Source: Spirochaetales bacterium (GTDB lineage: Bacteria; Spirochaetota; Leptospiria; Leptospirales; Leptonemataceae). From it: DNA of 64,000 bases. Shown one piece after another: positions 53,485 through 62,142 of this stretch. A program made the translations under genes and the position numbers. Position 1 is the stretch's first letter, and every line of letters begins with the position of its first letter. The notes beneath the pieces are model-generated. The model was not told the DNA's origin and searched no databases. It saw only the letters and a program-made list of their open reading frames with translations. The stretch is taken from positions 186,001 through 250,000 of the forward strand of contig JABTUL010000001.1 of NCBI GenBank assembly GCA_015075425.1, written 5' to 3'.

Positions 53485-55363
53485 ACATACTGGCGATAGC
53501 AGCAGCCAGGCGCTCCTTGATTACCGGGCGCTTCAATTTCAGAGTCCGGGTCATTTCCAGATCCGGGTCGAAGGTCCGATCCATGAGATAGAAACAGTTG
53601 CGGGGCAGGAGTTCGAAGGACTTAAATCCAGTTTCCCGATTGACGAGGCGACCAATTTCTTTCTGGAACAGTTTTCGCACAACATCATCAGTATTCCAGA
53701 ATTCCGGAACGGGGAGAGCTACGCCCAGGACCGATTTTACCTGCTCGAAATTGGGCACGATCAGCGCCCCCAGGGTTTTGCGATCGTCACCGACTACCAT
53801 GACCTGATCGATATATGGCGATTCCAGCAGGCGATCCTCGATGGGTACTGGCTCAATATTTTCGCCACCGGCCAGCGCTATGGTATCTTTGGCCCGACCG
53901 GCAAACATCAGTTCACCCCGGTCATTTAAGAACATCAAGTCGCCGGTATTGAAGAAGCCATCGGCATCAAAGAGCTGTCCGTCCAGGTCGGGCCTTTTAT
54001 AGTAGCCGAGCAAAATTTGCTCGCTTTTTACCCACAGAGTACCTTTGACACCGGGTCTATCAATCAGCCCCCCTTTTTCATCGACCAGGCGAATCTGGTA
54101 GCCCGGTATGGGCGTTCCTACGGTTCCGGGTGTGGGGCGATCGACGTCGCGGATCGATATGATGGCCGACGTTTCCGTCATGCCGTAGCCTTCCAGAACT
54201 TTGATCCCGGCGGCTGAAAGGAAGCGGTCCACAACGCCAGGCAGGGCGCTGCCGCCGGAAACGGAGAGACGTAACTCTCCGCCCAGAGCTGCCTGGATTG
54301 GGCGAAAAATCACCCGTGAAATCGGATATAAGGGGCTCAAAGCCAGAAGCTTCAGCAGTGCAACGGTGCGGCGTAACGCCTGCCGGGTCAGGGCCGGTCT
54401 CTGGATACGCCGTTCATAGCCCAATAGAAAGGCTTTTTCCATGGCCCAGACAGACCCATAGTTTACAAAGAAATGGAAAAGTTTCTGCTTTAATGGGCTT
54501 TCCTTTGCCAATTTGGCAACAATCCCGCTGTGGACGGACTCCCATATGCGCGGCACCGAAGGAAAAATTGTCGGCTTGAAGAGTTTGAGTTCTTCGCGCA
54601 GTCGACTGATGTCCGAGATCAAGAAAGCATTACCATGTTTGAGAATGATGTATTCGATGGCTCTTTCAAAAGCATGCCAGGGTGGGAGGAGGCTGACCAC
54701 TCGATCGGTGGCTCTGAACCGGATCCGGCTGGCCACGCATTCTATGGCCTTAAGCCAGCCCAGCTGGTTTAGCATGACTCCTTTGGGAGCGCCAGTGGTG
54801 CCGCTGGTGTAGATCAAAGTCGCCAGCTGACGGGGATCGGTTTCACGCAGTCGATCTTTGACCAGCCGGGGCAACTGCGAGAGGGCTTTTTGCCCGACTG
54901 CAGCCAGTGTGGCCAGGCCATCAGGACCGCTTTCCAGGGCGAATTGCGCGTCTTCGATGATCAAAATCCTCTCCGGCACCGGGAGCCGGCGCGCTGGATC
55001 CCGCAACCTGTTGGCCACGGCCCGATTCTGAACTATGGCCATGGTACATTCGGCATGCTGGATGATATAGCGTAAATCTTCATCGGTCGCATCTGTGCCG
55101 CGTGGAACGCTGACCGCACCGGCGCTGACTATCGATAGATCAACGGCCAGCCAGTGCGAAGAGCCATCACAGATCAAGAGTACGCGATCTCCGCAGGCAA
55201 TGCCGCTGACGATAAGGCCGGCCGTGAGCTCATCTACGGTGTCTTTGAGCTCCGCAAAAGTGTAGGCAGAGAGAGATCCATCCGCTCTGCGCTTGAGAAA
55301 AGAGCGTTTGTCCGGGAAACGCTGTGCTGTTGTTTCCAGTAAAGAGTAAAGGGAATCTGACAT
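53477..55363 (-). CDS. fadD: Long-chain acyl-CoA synthetase
   Basis: 628 residues from the ATG at 55363. It activates long-chain fatty acids with ATP and CoA. Signature motifs: the P-loop LIYTSGTTGAPKGVMLNQ, YGMTETSAIISIRD, TGDLMFLNDRGEL and the lysine-containing AGRAKDTIALAGGENIEP. The order fits bacterial FadD-type ligases of the longer eukaryote-like class. It lies 36 bp after the 57-residue ORF in the same operon. Leptospires use fatty acids as main carbon source, so this is a central enzyme. Confidence 0.94.
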   Translation of the reverse strand: MSDSLYSLLETTAQRFPDKRSFLKRRADGSLSAYTFAELKDTVDELTAGLIVSGIACGDRVLLICDGSSHWLAVDLSIVSAGAVSVPRGTDATDEDLRYIIQHAECTMAIVQNRAVANRLRDPARRLPVPERILIIEDAQFALESGPDGLATLAAVGQKALSQLPRLVKDRLRETDPRQLATLIYTSGTTGAPKGVMLNQLGWLKAIECVASRIRFRATDRVVSLLPPWHAFERAIEYIILKHGNAFLISDISRLREELKLFKPTIFPSVPRIWESVHSGIVAKLAKESPLKQKLFHFFVNYGSVWAMEKAFLLGYERRIQRPALTRQALRRTVALLKLLALSPLYPISRVIFRPIQAALGGELRLSVSGGSALPGVVDRFLSAAGIKVLEGYGMTETSAIISIRDVDRPTPGTVGTPIPGYQIRLVDEKGGLIDRPGVKGTLWVKSEQILLGYYKRPDLDGQLFDADGFFNTGDLMFLNDRGELMFAGRAKDTIALAGGENIEPVPIEDRLLESPYIDQVMVVGDDRKTLGALIVPNFEQVKSVLGVALPVPEFWNTDDVVRKLFQKEIGRLVNRETGFKSFELLPRNCFYLMDRTFDPDLEMTRTLKLKRPVIKERLAAAIASMYE

Positions 55364-55399
55364 ATTGTTCCTGAATGAATTAGTCCACATAGAAAAAAG

Positions 55400-55573
55400 T
55401 TAGAGCAGCCACCAGAGCAGAAGGCAGGAAGCCCCCCAGACCAGGGCACCCAGCAGACAATTCTGGACCAGGAATTCGGTCCGCATTACGTCAAAGATGT
55501 CACCGCGGCAGCGTCCGTAAAGCCAGGCCACAAGGGCCCCTGTCAATTCCAGCAGACCAAGCATGAGTTTCAT
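55400..55573 (-). CDS. 57-residue membrane protein
   Basis: Short gene between the 7TM protein and fadD. Its ATG overlaps the upstream stop (ATGA). Translation is MKLMLGLLELTGALVAWLYG, a charged loop (RCRGDIFDVMRTEF), then VQNCLLGALVWGASCLLLWW. Two predicted membrane helices with a polar turn. Tight coupling on one side and position inside an operon support it as real; no family known. Confidence 0.6.
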   Translation of the reverse strand: MKLMLGLLELTGALVAWLYGRCRGDIFDVMRTEFLVQNCLLGALVWGASCLLLWWLL

Positions 55574-56910
55574 GCAACAAGACCCCAGTGCGCCAGCACT
55601 CGAATGATGGCAGCAGCAATGCTGTCCACCAGCAGAAATAGCCCCATCTGCAAAACAACAATCAGCCCAAAACCACTCAGGCTCTTGTAAGGCTCTATGT
55701 AGCGATTCACTACAGGCAGGATGCGTATACCTGCGTAGGCCAGAGAAAGAATGGAGAGGGTCAAAAAACCGCTGGCAAAGATGACCGGCAGATACAGTCT
55801 GAAGAAGTAAAAGAAAGACAGAAGCATGGATGCCATACTGATAATTGTCAGAGCCCGGCTCTGAACCTGGCGCGTAGCGCTATCCTTTCCCAGGAAGGAC
55901 CAGTGTACGATTGTCTGGGTCGCCGTCAGAATGATGAAATTGCCGCCAAGGGCGATCAATACCGGCTGCAGGAGCAGGTAGCCACCGTGAAAGGAAGTCC
56001 AGCCGCCACCGACATAATAAATAGTCATGCCCAGGCCGCCCAGGGCACAGGTAAATATATATCCCAGCCACCAAAAGCGTGCGCCGAGTTCGGAGCGCAG
56101 GAGAAAGGGCTCGAAGTCCCGCCGTGGATCGAGCAAGGCCCTCCACGCCGGGAGGCCTGAGGCACGCAGGGCCGCAAAGGTTGCGGCCCAGGAGCGGTCT
56201 GGATCGAAGCTGGCCTGAAGTCGGATCTGGTTCTCCCCGTAGGCTGTCTGGTAAGCCACGATCAGGGCAACAGGCGGCAAAGAGGTCGCCGCAGTAATCG
56301 CAAACTGGCCCATATCAAACCAGGGCAGAATGAAAGTAAGGAGAATCAAACCCAGAAGGCAGGCGGCCAGAGTAAAGGCAAATCGGAGAATCCAGCTGCG
56401 CTGGAAAGGGACGGCCGCATGACGGTACTTATAGTACAGCAGGGCGACACCACACAACCCCAGCCCCAGAATATAAGCGGTTTCTATAAAATAGAACGAT
56501 CCCCAACCGGCCTGGACACGGGCATCACGTACATGCACATCGCCAACCCAGTATTCGGTAAAATAAAGCGGCGCGGCTGCGATGGCCAGAATCGTGGCCA
56601 CCCGTAGCCCGCCTTTCACTCCGTCCGGGCTGGCAGGAGGGAGGCTGTGCAGCAGCACTACCGCGCCAATGCCGGAGGCCATCCCGGAGAGACCGTAAAA
56701 GCCCAGCACAGAGCGTGCCCAGGGCGATTGCATGAAGACCAGAAGATCGGATAGCATACCAAAGAAGGCGTAGCCCAGACAGGCGGCGGCAGCAAAGAGA
56801 AATGCGCGGCGCAACGCTCCACCTCCCTGCCGGTAAACAAGATAGAGAATTACGGTTATGACGACGCAGGCGCTGCCACCGGTGTAAATTCCAGCCAAGA
56901 GCCAGTTCAT
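55570..56910 (-). CDS. 7TM membrane protein related to the sensor part of the adjacent sigma-54 activator
   Basis: 446 residues from the ATG at 56910, with about eleven membrane helices and no signalling domain. Its first seven helices (MNWLLAGIYTGGSACVVITV, then LGYAFFGMLSDLLVFM) resemble the N-terminus of the regulator at 57103 (LTYYLAGNLGAAVFLAILLG, LGWNLGDALSSLFLH), so they share an N-terminal 7TM histidine-kinase-type module. First gene after a sigma-54 promoter. May act as a sensor or transporter for the regulator's signal; inference. Confidence 0.75.
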   Translation of the reverse strand: MNWLLAGIYTGGSACVVITVILYLVYRQGGGALRRAFLFAAAACLGYAFFGMLSDLLVFMQSPWARSVLGFYGLSGMASGIGAVVLLHSLPPASPDGVKGGLRVATILAIAAAPLYFTEYWVGDVHVRDARVQAGWGSFYFIETAYILGLGLCGVALLYYKYRHAAVPFQRSWILRFAFTLAACLLGLILLTFILPWFDMGQFAITAATSLPPVALIVAYQTAYGENQIRLQASFDPDRSWAATFAALRASGLPAWRALLDPRRDFEPFLLRSELGARFWWLGYIFTCALGGLGMTIYYVGGGWTSFHGGYLLLQPVLIALGGNFIILTATQTIVHWSFLGKDSATRQVQSRALTIISMASMLLSFFYFFRLYLPVIFASGFLTLSILSLAYAGIRILPVVNRYIEPYKSLSGFGLIVVLQMGLFLLVDSIAAAIIRVLAHWGLVA

Positions 56911-56986
56911 ATTCCTATATTTCCCGAAGGCTGCTTCACCTTTTCCCAATAAGAGGCTTCGCTTTGCATGATTCAAGCTAATCCAA

Positions 56987-57001
56987 GCAATTTTCATGCC
57001 A
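56987..57001 (-). promoter_or_regulatory. Sigma-54 promoter for the 7TM-fadD-phosphatase operon
   Basis: Minus strand TGGCATGAAAATTGC fits TGGCACGN4TTGC with one mismatch and the exact 12-base spacing between the GG and GC dinucleotides. It predicts a start near 56975 and a leader of about 65 bases before the ATG at 56910. Confidence 0.8.
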
Positions 57002-57045
57002 GATTTTTGAGGGATAAGAATCGCTACCCAGGACGGTTTGGGCCG

Positions 57046-57116
57046 ATTCGAACGCTCGGAAATGTTACACTGTCCGATTCTGAACGTCTGAAACCGAGCA
57101 TTCTAACGTTCGATAC
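57046..57116. promoter_or_regulatory. Candidate upstream activator array for the sigma-54 operon
   Basis: Three imperfect dyads lie in a row: ATTCGAACGCTCGGAAAT (57046-57063), ATTCTGAACGTCTGAAAC (57077-57094) and ATTCTAACGTTCGATA (57100-57115). GTTACACTGTCCG sits between the first two (57064-57076). The same 13-mer followed by ATTCGAGCGCCCGAAAT occurs at 62143-62173 before the third sigma-54 promoter. The right dyad overlaps the last codons of the regulator. Located 45-115 bp upstream of the promoter, a normal enhancer distance. Confidence 0.65.
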
Positions 57117-59616
57117 CGAGCGATTCCATGAGGCGGTAAAGCTTGGGTCGGGTGATCTTCAGAATCTGGGCTGCCTGGGTCAGGTTGCCCTGGCTGCGCT
57201 TGATCGCATAAGTGACGATGTCTCGTGAGAATTCGTTCAGCAAAGCATCGAGGCCGTGGATTTCGATATCGCCCCGAAATGAGGTGCTTTTATTCCGTCC
57301 GTTCAGGGCCACCTTCTCTTTACGAGTATCTTTAATGGTGTGAGGTAGATCGGCGAGACGAATGGTATCTGTTTCAACGGCAGTACATATACGCAGGATG
57401 CAATTTTGTAGATCCCGGACGTTCCCTGGCCATTCGTAACGACAGAGTGCGTCCAGGGCATCCTGCTCAATGTAACGCACAGGTGTTTTGAATTCTGTGG
57501 CGTAACCATGAATCAAATGCTGGACCAGAACGGGTATGTCGGTGCGGCGCTCGCGCAGAGGCGGCAGGGCAATTTCAAAAATTTGGAGGCGGTAATAGAG
57601 GTCCTCCCGCATCTGTCCTGCCTTGACCATTGCGGCCAGATCGCGGTGGGTGGCGGAAATCAACCGGCACTGAGCCGTGCGCAGTTTGCGTTCGCCGACC
57701 CGCTGGAATTGCTTCTCCTGGGCCAGACGCAACAATTTAGTTTGCATAGGCAGTGGCAATTCACCGATTTCGTCCAGGAACAGTGTACCGTTTCCAGCCT
57801 GCTCAATGAGTCCCGGCCGATCTTCTTTTGCGTCCGTAAAAGCTCCTTTCATGCTGCCAAAGAGTTCGCTTTCAAAAAGGGACTCCGGGATGGCTCCGCA
57901 GTTCACAGCCACGAAATTGTTGAGGGGCTTGCCGCCTTCCTGGTGGATCAACCGGGCTATTAACTCCTTGCCGGTACCCGTTTCACCGGTAATGATGACG
58001 GGCACATCAAGGCGAGCAACGTGACGGGCCCGATCCACAACCCTGGCCATGCGCGGATCTCCATAAACCAGCAAGCGGTCAAACACCGTCTGTTCCGTGG
58101 GCGCAATCGGGCCGCTGTAAATAGCCGGTTGCCGGCGAGCTTCCTGTTCAGCCTTGCGGTGCAGGTCTTCATAGAGCGAGGCATTCCAGAGGGCCAGAGT
58201 GATGGGAATGCGCGCATTTTCAAGAAGACGCAGATCTCCGGAGTACCAGGGCAGGTCGGCATTTTTTTGGCCCATAAAAAGACAGCCGCATAGCTCTCCC
58301 TGCACCAGAAAGGGCAAGGCAATGGGGTAGCCGTCCTGGCGGGCTGCTTCCACCAACTGGTTCAGTCGATGCAGAAACAGGCGTCTTTTGCGCTTTGCCT
58401 GCAATAAATCCGGCAGCGGCGGCACCGCCCCCGGTTCAAACAGAAAAACCTGGCCCAGATAGCCGGCAATTTCCGGCGGTAAACGGAGGCGGCGGAAAAA
58501 AAAACGAAAGTGCCGCTTGAGGTTAAAATGAGGTGGAGGCCCCAGGGCCTTGTGTATAGATGTGCCGGCTCGCTGGCCGCCGCAGTAAATGTAGGCTCGA
58601 TCGCACTGTAAAAGGCGCGAGAGCGAATGCAGGATCTGCTCCAGCAGGACATCCATGGAAGGTCGCGCATCCTGTAAAATCTGGATGGCAGTGGTCAGGT
58701 CGCGCAAATCCTGTTCCTGTAGACGGCGTCCGGGAAATAACCAGTGGTGCACCCGATCCACCGCCAGTCGAAAGTACAGGAACAGAAGAATCGCACCCGC
58801 TGTTACCAGCGACAGAAGCAGAAAAGCCGGAAGATCAAAGGCGGGGCGGAGCAGCCAGAAAATGAGCAGGACCGGTGGCATTATTACGGCGGCATAAAGC
58901 AGCTGCCTCAGAGCAAAGCTCCTGAGATCAAGGAAGCGGTGAAAGACCACGAGATAGGCGACGCCAAAAAAAAGCAGAAGCCCCGCATTATGTCCGATCG
59001 GGAAAAAAGCAAAAATTCCAAGCCAGGGCAAAACGGACTGGGCAATGGTTATGATGGTGATGGCAAGGAGGCCCACAATGAAAATGACCCTGATGTGCAG
59101 CCTCTGGCGACCCTGGGCGCTACGGTAACCCCGGGCCAGACAAAAAACAGCCAGCCCGGCGGTCAGTGAGTTGTAGGCATTGGTAAGCCAGTAGAGCGGA
59201 CCGAGCGTGGCCCGGTCAAAGCCTGCTGTGACGTGAAGGTCCTCCATCCAGCCGGGCAGGAATGGCAAGATGACGGCCAGAGCGCCCAGGGTCAGGATGA
59301 GGGTGTTTTGTGGGCCAATGCGGGCCGTTCCATTCACAAGGGCTTGACTGAAAAAATAGCCCGTTACAGCCAGAAGCACGGCTGATGATCCTGCCACGCT
59401 TTTTAACAAGGCAGCGGCACCTGGCTCTGAGATGTGCAAGAACAGGCTGGAAAGTGCATCACCCAGATTCCAGCCCAGAGCGGAAAGGGCCATGCCGGCC
59501 AGAGCCCATTCGGTCAGCGTTTTATGCTGTCTGCGGAGGGTCGCACCCAGGAGAATGGCCAGAAAGACGGCCGCACCCAGATTTCCTGCAAGATAGTAGG
59601 TCAACCAGAAGGACAT
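57103..59616 (-). CDS. Membrane-anchored sigma-54 enhancer-binding transcription activator
   Basis: 837 residues from the ATG at 59616. Order: N-terminal 7TM module (about 1-230), two further helices, a GAF-like domain (MDVLLEQILHSLSRLLQCD onwards, about 320-480), an AAA+ domain (Walker A GETGTGKE, Walker B GTLFLDEIGELPL, sensor-type RTDIPVL) and a C-terminal Fis-type helix-turn-helix (GNLTQAAQILKITRPKLYRL). The sigma-54 contact loop is GAFTDA rather than GAFTGA, a tolerated variant in other activators. Flanked by sigma-54 promoters on both sides, so it probably controls its neighbours. Confidence 0.93.
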   Translation of the reverse strand: MSFWLTYYLAGNLGAAVFLAILLGATLRRQHKTLTEWALAGMALSALGWNLGDALSSLFLHISEPGAAALLKSVAGSSAVLLAVTGYFFSQALVNGTARIGPQNTLILTLGALAVILPFLPGWMEDLHVTAGFDRATLGPLYWLTNAYNSLTAGLAVFCLARGYRSAQGRQRLHIRVIFIVGLLAITIITIAQSVLPWLGIFAFFPIGHNAGLLLFFGVAYLVVFHRFLDLRSFALRQLLYAAVIMPPVLLIFWLLRPAFDLPAFLLLSLVTAGAILLFLYFRLAVDRVHHWLFPGRRLQEQDLRDLTTAIQILQDARPSMDVLLEQILHSLSRLLQCDRAYIYCGGQRAGTSIHKALGPPPHFNLKRHFRFFFRRLRLPPEIAGYLGQVFLFEPGAVPPLPDLLQAKRKRRLFLHRLNQLVEAARQDGYPIALPFLVQGELCGCLFMGQKNADLPWYSGDLRLLENARIPITLALWNASLYEDLHRKAEQEARRQPAIYSGPIAPTEQTVFDRLLVYGDPRMARVVDRARHVARLDVPVIITGETGTGKELIARLIHQEGGKPLNNFVAVNCGAIPESLFESELFGSMKGAFTDAKEDRPGLIEQAGNGTLFLDEIGELPLPMQTKLLRLAQEKQFQRVGERKLRTAQCRLISATHRDLAAMVKAGQMREDLYYRLQIFEIALPPLRERRTDIPVLVQHLIHGYATEFKTPVRYIEQDALDALCRYEWPGNVRDLQNCILRICTAVETDTIRLADLPHTIKDTRKEKVALNGRNKSTSFRGDIEIHGLDALLNEFSRDIVTYAIKRSQGNLTQAAQILKITRPKLYRLMESLGIER

Positions 59617-59668
59617 CAGTCCTGATTCCTGCAAGATTCGGGCGAGCTGGCAAGGATTTTTCCATTTC

Positions 59669-59684
59669 CGGCATGCTTCTTGCA
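59669..59684 (+). promoter_or_regulatory. Sigma-54 promoter for the acyl-CoA dehydrogenase
   Basis: CGGCATGCTTCTTGCA fits the consensus at all but two positions, with exact GG-GC spacing (59670 and 59682). It predicts a start near 59695, right at the annotated GTG, so the mRNA would be leaderless or start translation at a TTG ten bases on. A half-similar element, ATTCGGGCGAGC, lies at about 59636-59647. Confidence 0.75.
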
Positions 59685-59695
59685 AAAACTATGCT

Positions 59696-60850
59696 GTGAA
59701 ATCTTTGTGCAGGGCGATTCTCCTGGATGCAGGACATGCAGAATACCGTCAACTGGCCCGCTCATTCTTTGAAAGAGAGATAAAGCCAAAACATGCGCAG
59801 TGGGAAGAGGCGGGCATTGTGCCGCGTTCTATCTGGGAGAAGGCTGGAGACCTGGGCTTGATCTGTCCCAACTTTCCGGCAGAATACGGCGGAGCGGGTC
59901 TCGATTTTTTTTATAATGTTATCGTGATCGAAGAGAGCTCCCGCGCCGGTAATTCGGGCTTTTTTTTATCACTCCATGCCGACGTCATTGCTCCCTATCT
60001 TCTGCACCATGCCAGCGCCGCACAAAAAGACCGCTGGCTGCCGGATGTAATCAGTGGTCGGAAAATTCTGGCCATTGCTATGACTGAACCGGATGCAGGC
60101 AGTGACCTGGGAGCTATTCGGACAACTGCGCGCAGGGCTGGAGCTGATTATGTCCTGAATGGTTCCAAGACCTTTGTTTCCAATGGCTACCTGGCCGACC
60201 TCGTTGTTGTTGTAGCGCGGACCAATCCGGATAGGGGTATTCATGGTATCTCTTTACTGATGGTCGAGCGCGGCATGGAGGGCTTTGCACGTGGGAGGAA
60301 ATTGAAAAAAATCGGACTGCATGCACAGGATACGGCGGAGATGAGTTTTGATGCGGTGCGCGTTCCGGTCCAGAATTTGATCGGTAAAGAAGGGCATGGA
60401 TTCCGCTATCTGATGTCAGAGCTGGCTCAGGAACGCCTCAGCGTGGCCACAGCCAATCTGCGCACGGCAGAAGTCGTTCTGGAAGAAACCATAGCGTACG
60501 TAAAAGCCAGGCAGGTTTTTGGTTCACCCCTGAGCAAGAAGCAAAATGTGCGTTTCCGTCTGGCCGATTTGGCGACCGAGCAGGCAGCTGCCAGGGCTTT
60601 CCTGGATCAGGTGCTTATTGCGCATGTGGCCGGCCAGAAGGTGACGGTGCAAGCTTCGCAGGCGAAGCTTTTGTGTTCAGAGCTTCTGAAACGACACGTG
60701 GATATTTGTCTGCAAATGTACGGAGGCTATGGATATATGCTGGAATATCCCATCGCCCGGGCCTACCTGGATGCTCGCGTGCAGACGATCTATGCCGGCA
60801 CATCAGAGATCATGCGCGAGATTATTGCCAGCAGTGGCCTGGGACTGTAG
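59696..60850 (+). CDS. Acyl-CoA dehydrogenase
   Basis: 384 residues. Catalyses the first FAD-dependent step of beta-oxidation. LARSFFEREIKPKHAQWEEA, AIAMTEPDAGSDLGAIRTTA, LNGSKTFVSNGYLAD, AQERLSVATANL and YGGYGYMLEYPIARAYLDAR are typical. The catalytic glutamate would be near the C-terminal TSEIMREIIA block. Start uncertain: GTG 59696 or TTG 59705, neither with a ribosome site. Close to FadD and controlled by a sigma-54 promoter. Confidence 0.93.
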   Translation: MKSLCRAILLDAGHAEYRQLARSFFEREIKPKHAQWEEAGIVPRSIWEKAGDLGLICPNFPAEYGGAGLDFFYNVIVIEESSRAGNSGFFLSLHADVIAPYLLHHASAAQKDRWLPDVISGRKILAIAMTEPDAGSDLGAIRTTARRAGADYVLNGSKTFVSNGYLADLVVVVARTNPDRGIHGISLLMVERGMEGFARGRKLKKIGLHAQDTAEMSFDAVRVPVQNLIGKEGHGFRYLMSELAQERLSVATANLRTAEVVLEETIAYVKARQVFGSPLSKKQNVRFRLADLATEQAAARAFLDQVLIAHVAGQKVTVQASQAKLLCSELLKRHVDICLQMYGGYGYMLEYPIARAYLDARVQTIYAGTSEIMREIIASSGLGL

Positions 60851-60879
60851 CCGAATATTTGAAGAAGCCGCCTTGCTGC

Positions 60880-61410
60880 CTAAAATAGACGTTCCAGAAG
60901 CTTCTGTATCAGAGGATAGAGCGTAACCATGGCCAGCCCCAGAACCACCAGCCAGCGGGTCTGGGCTGCTATGGCTGCATGGATGCCACTGATCTGCTTC
61001 TGGACGTCACCAAACTGTTTCTGGACCTCACCAAACTGGCGCTGGACCTCACCAAACTGGCGCTGGACCTCTCCAAACTTCTGGTCCATTTCGGAACGCA
61101 GATTGGCCATGGCGTCTTTCATTTCGGAGCGCTGTTCAGCCAGCTGCACTTTTAGATCGGAGGTTTCTTTGACCACCCGCTTTTCAAACTGATCCGCTAT
61201 TGCTTGAAATTCGGATCGCTGTTCAGCCAGCTGCACTTTTAGATCGGAGGTTTCTTTGACCACCTTTTTCTCGAATTTGTCCGCAACAGATTGGATCACA
61301 TCCTCTTTGTGCGACTCAAGGGCATTGTTCAGAAAATCGACAAATTGATCCGTGCCTTCCGGTCCCAGTACTTCTTCGAGTCTGCGGGGCACCTTTTGCA
61401 CTACTGGCAT
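60880..61410 (-). CDS. Coiled-coil protein with C-terminal membrane anchor (LA_3696-like)
   Basis: 176 residues from the ATG at 61410. N-terminal PRRLEEVLGPEGTDQFVDFL, then a long coiled coil with a 29-residue repeated block (VVKETSDLKVQLAEQRSE twice), then four heptads FGEVQRQ, FGEVQRQ, FGEVQKQ, FGDVQKQ, and finally one membrane helix (WLVVLGLAMVTLYPLIQ). The architecture matches small coiled-coil proteins known from leptospires and the CCDC90/DUF1640 type; name inferred. Function unknown. Confidence 0.7.
   Translation of the reverse strand: MPVVQKVPRRLEEVLGPEGTDQFVDFLNNALESHKEDVIQSVADKFEKKVVKETSDLKVQLAEQRSEFQAIADQFEKRVVKETSDLKVQLAEQRSEMKDAMANLRSEMDQKFGEVQRQFGEVQRQFGEVQKQFGDVQKQISGIHAAIAAQTRWLVVLGLAMVTLYPLIQKLLERLF
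61000..61083. repeat. 21-bp tandem repeat, four copies, in coding sequence
   Basis: CTGGACCTCACCAAACTGGCG-type units at 61000, 61021, 61042 and 61063 encode the heptads of the coiled coil. Two units are identical, so copy number could vary by slippage. Confidence 0.8.
61131..61264. repeat. 87-bp period direct repeat in coding sequence
   Basis: A 47-bp segment beginning GCTGTTCAGCCAGCTGCAC occurs at 61131-61177 and 61218-61264 with no mismatch seen, encoding a 29-residue repeat of the coiled coil. Confidence 0.75.
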
Positions 61411-61500
61411 GGATAGAGTATGCGGTTTGGCGGGCTGGTTGTCAACCAAAATGAGTTCCGTAGAAAGCCGGGGGTGCACCGTAAACTTGTCGGCGCATGG

Positions 61501-61520
61501 TTCACCGCAGAGGCGCGGAG
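61501..61520. repeat. Left arm of inverted repeat flanking the GxxExxY gene
   Basis: TTCACCGCAGAGGCGCGGAG. Its inverse relative lies at 61968-61995; the gene's stop codon is inside this arm. Confidence 0.6.
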
Positions 61521-61957
61521 AGCGGTCCCGTGTCTGGAAATCGGTGGACGACACGCTTGATGCCCGCTTTAAGTATTGGGACGTTGAAGTTCAGGAGAAG
61601 TCCCAAGGACCAGCCCCCGAGCTTCAGATATGTCAGGAGTTGGGCCGTGTGAACGGGCAACAGATGATCAACGGCCTTGATTTCAACGACAATGGAACCG
61701 GCGACAACGAGATCCAATCGGTAAGCGCAGTCCAGCTGAATGCCCTTGTATTCCAGCGGCAGGAGTTTCTGGCGCTCAAAGGGAATGCTTACCAAACGGA
61801 GTTCATGCGCCAAGCACTCTTCGTACGCGGATTCGAGCAGACCGGGACCCAGAATGCGGTGCAAGTCCATACTCCGTCCGATGATGATTTCCGTGAGAAT
61901 ATTCAGTTCCTCCGCCGACTGCGTCATCGGCTCAAGCATACCGGAGGGGTGTGACAT
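61502..61957 (-). CDS. GxxExxY-family (PD-(D/E)XK-like) protein
   Basis: 151 residues from the ATG at 61957 (GGAG eight bases upstream). Signature GLLESAYEECLAHEL, then LPLEYKGIQLDCAYRLDLVV and IVVEIKAVDHLLPVHTAQL, which fit a nuclease-like fold with D...ExK. The function of the family is unproven; its genes are scattered singly through environmental genomes. Bracketed by an inverted repeat. Confidence 0.88.
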   Translation of the reverse strand: MSHPSGMLEPMTQSAEELNILTEIIIGRSMDLHRILGPGLLESAYEECLAHELRLVSIPFERQKLLPLEYKGIQLDCAYRLDLVVAGSIVVEIKAVDHLLPVHTAQLLTYLKLGGWSLGLLLNFNVPILKAGIKRVVHRFPDTGPLSAPLR

Positions 61958-61967
61958 GATGGCAGCA

Positions 61968-61995
61968 CTCCGCGTCCTTGGCGTCTCGGCGGTGA
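61968..61995. repeat. Right arm of inverted repeat flanking the GxxExxY gene
   Basis: Reads, on the opposite strand, TCACCGCCGAGACGCCAAGG then ACGCGGAG, closely similar to the left arm at 61501. Sequences of this kind are widespread in environmental genomes near such genes (from memory). Confidence 0.6.
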
Positions 61996-62142
61996 TTTCA
62001 CCGACAAAAGTACGGTGCACCCGAAAGCCGGCACCTTTAAGGAAGGCGGCCCCGAAAAGTGACCAGATTCTGTAATGGTTTGAGAGCTCGCACCGCTCGA
62101 TGTGTGGTTCCTCTACGGTGCCCGGCATGCCCGTCCGCATTC

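Noticed and set aside
61000..61083. CRISPR-like tandem repeats
   Set aside because: Units are 21 bp and contiguous without spacers, and encode heptads in frame.
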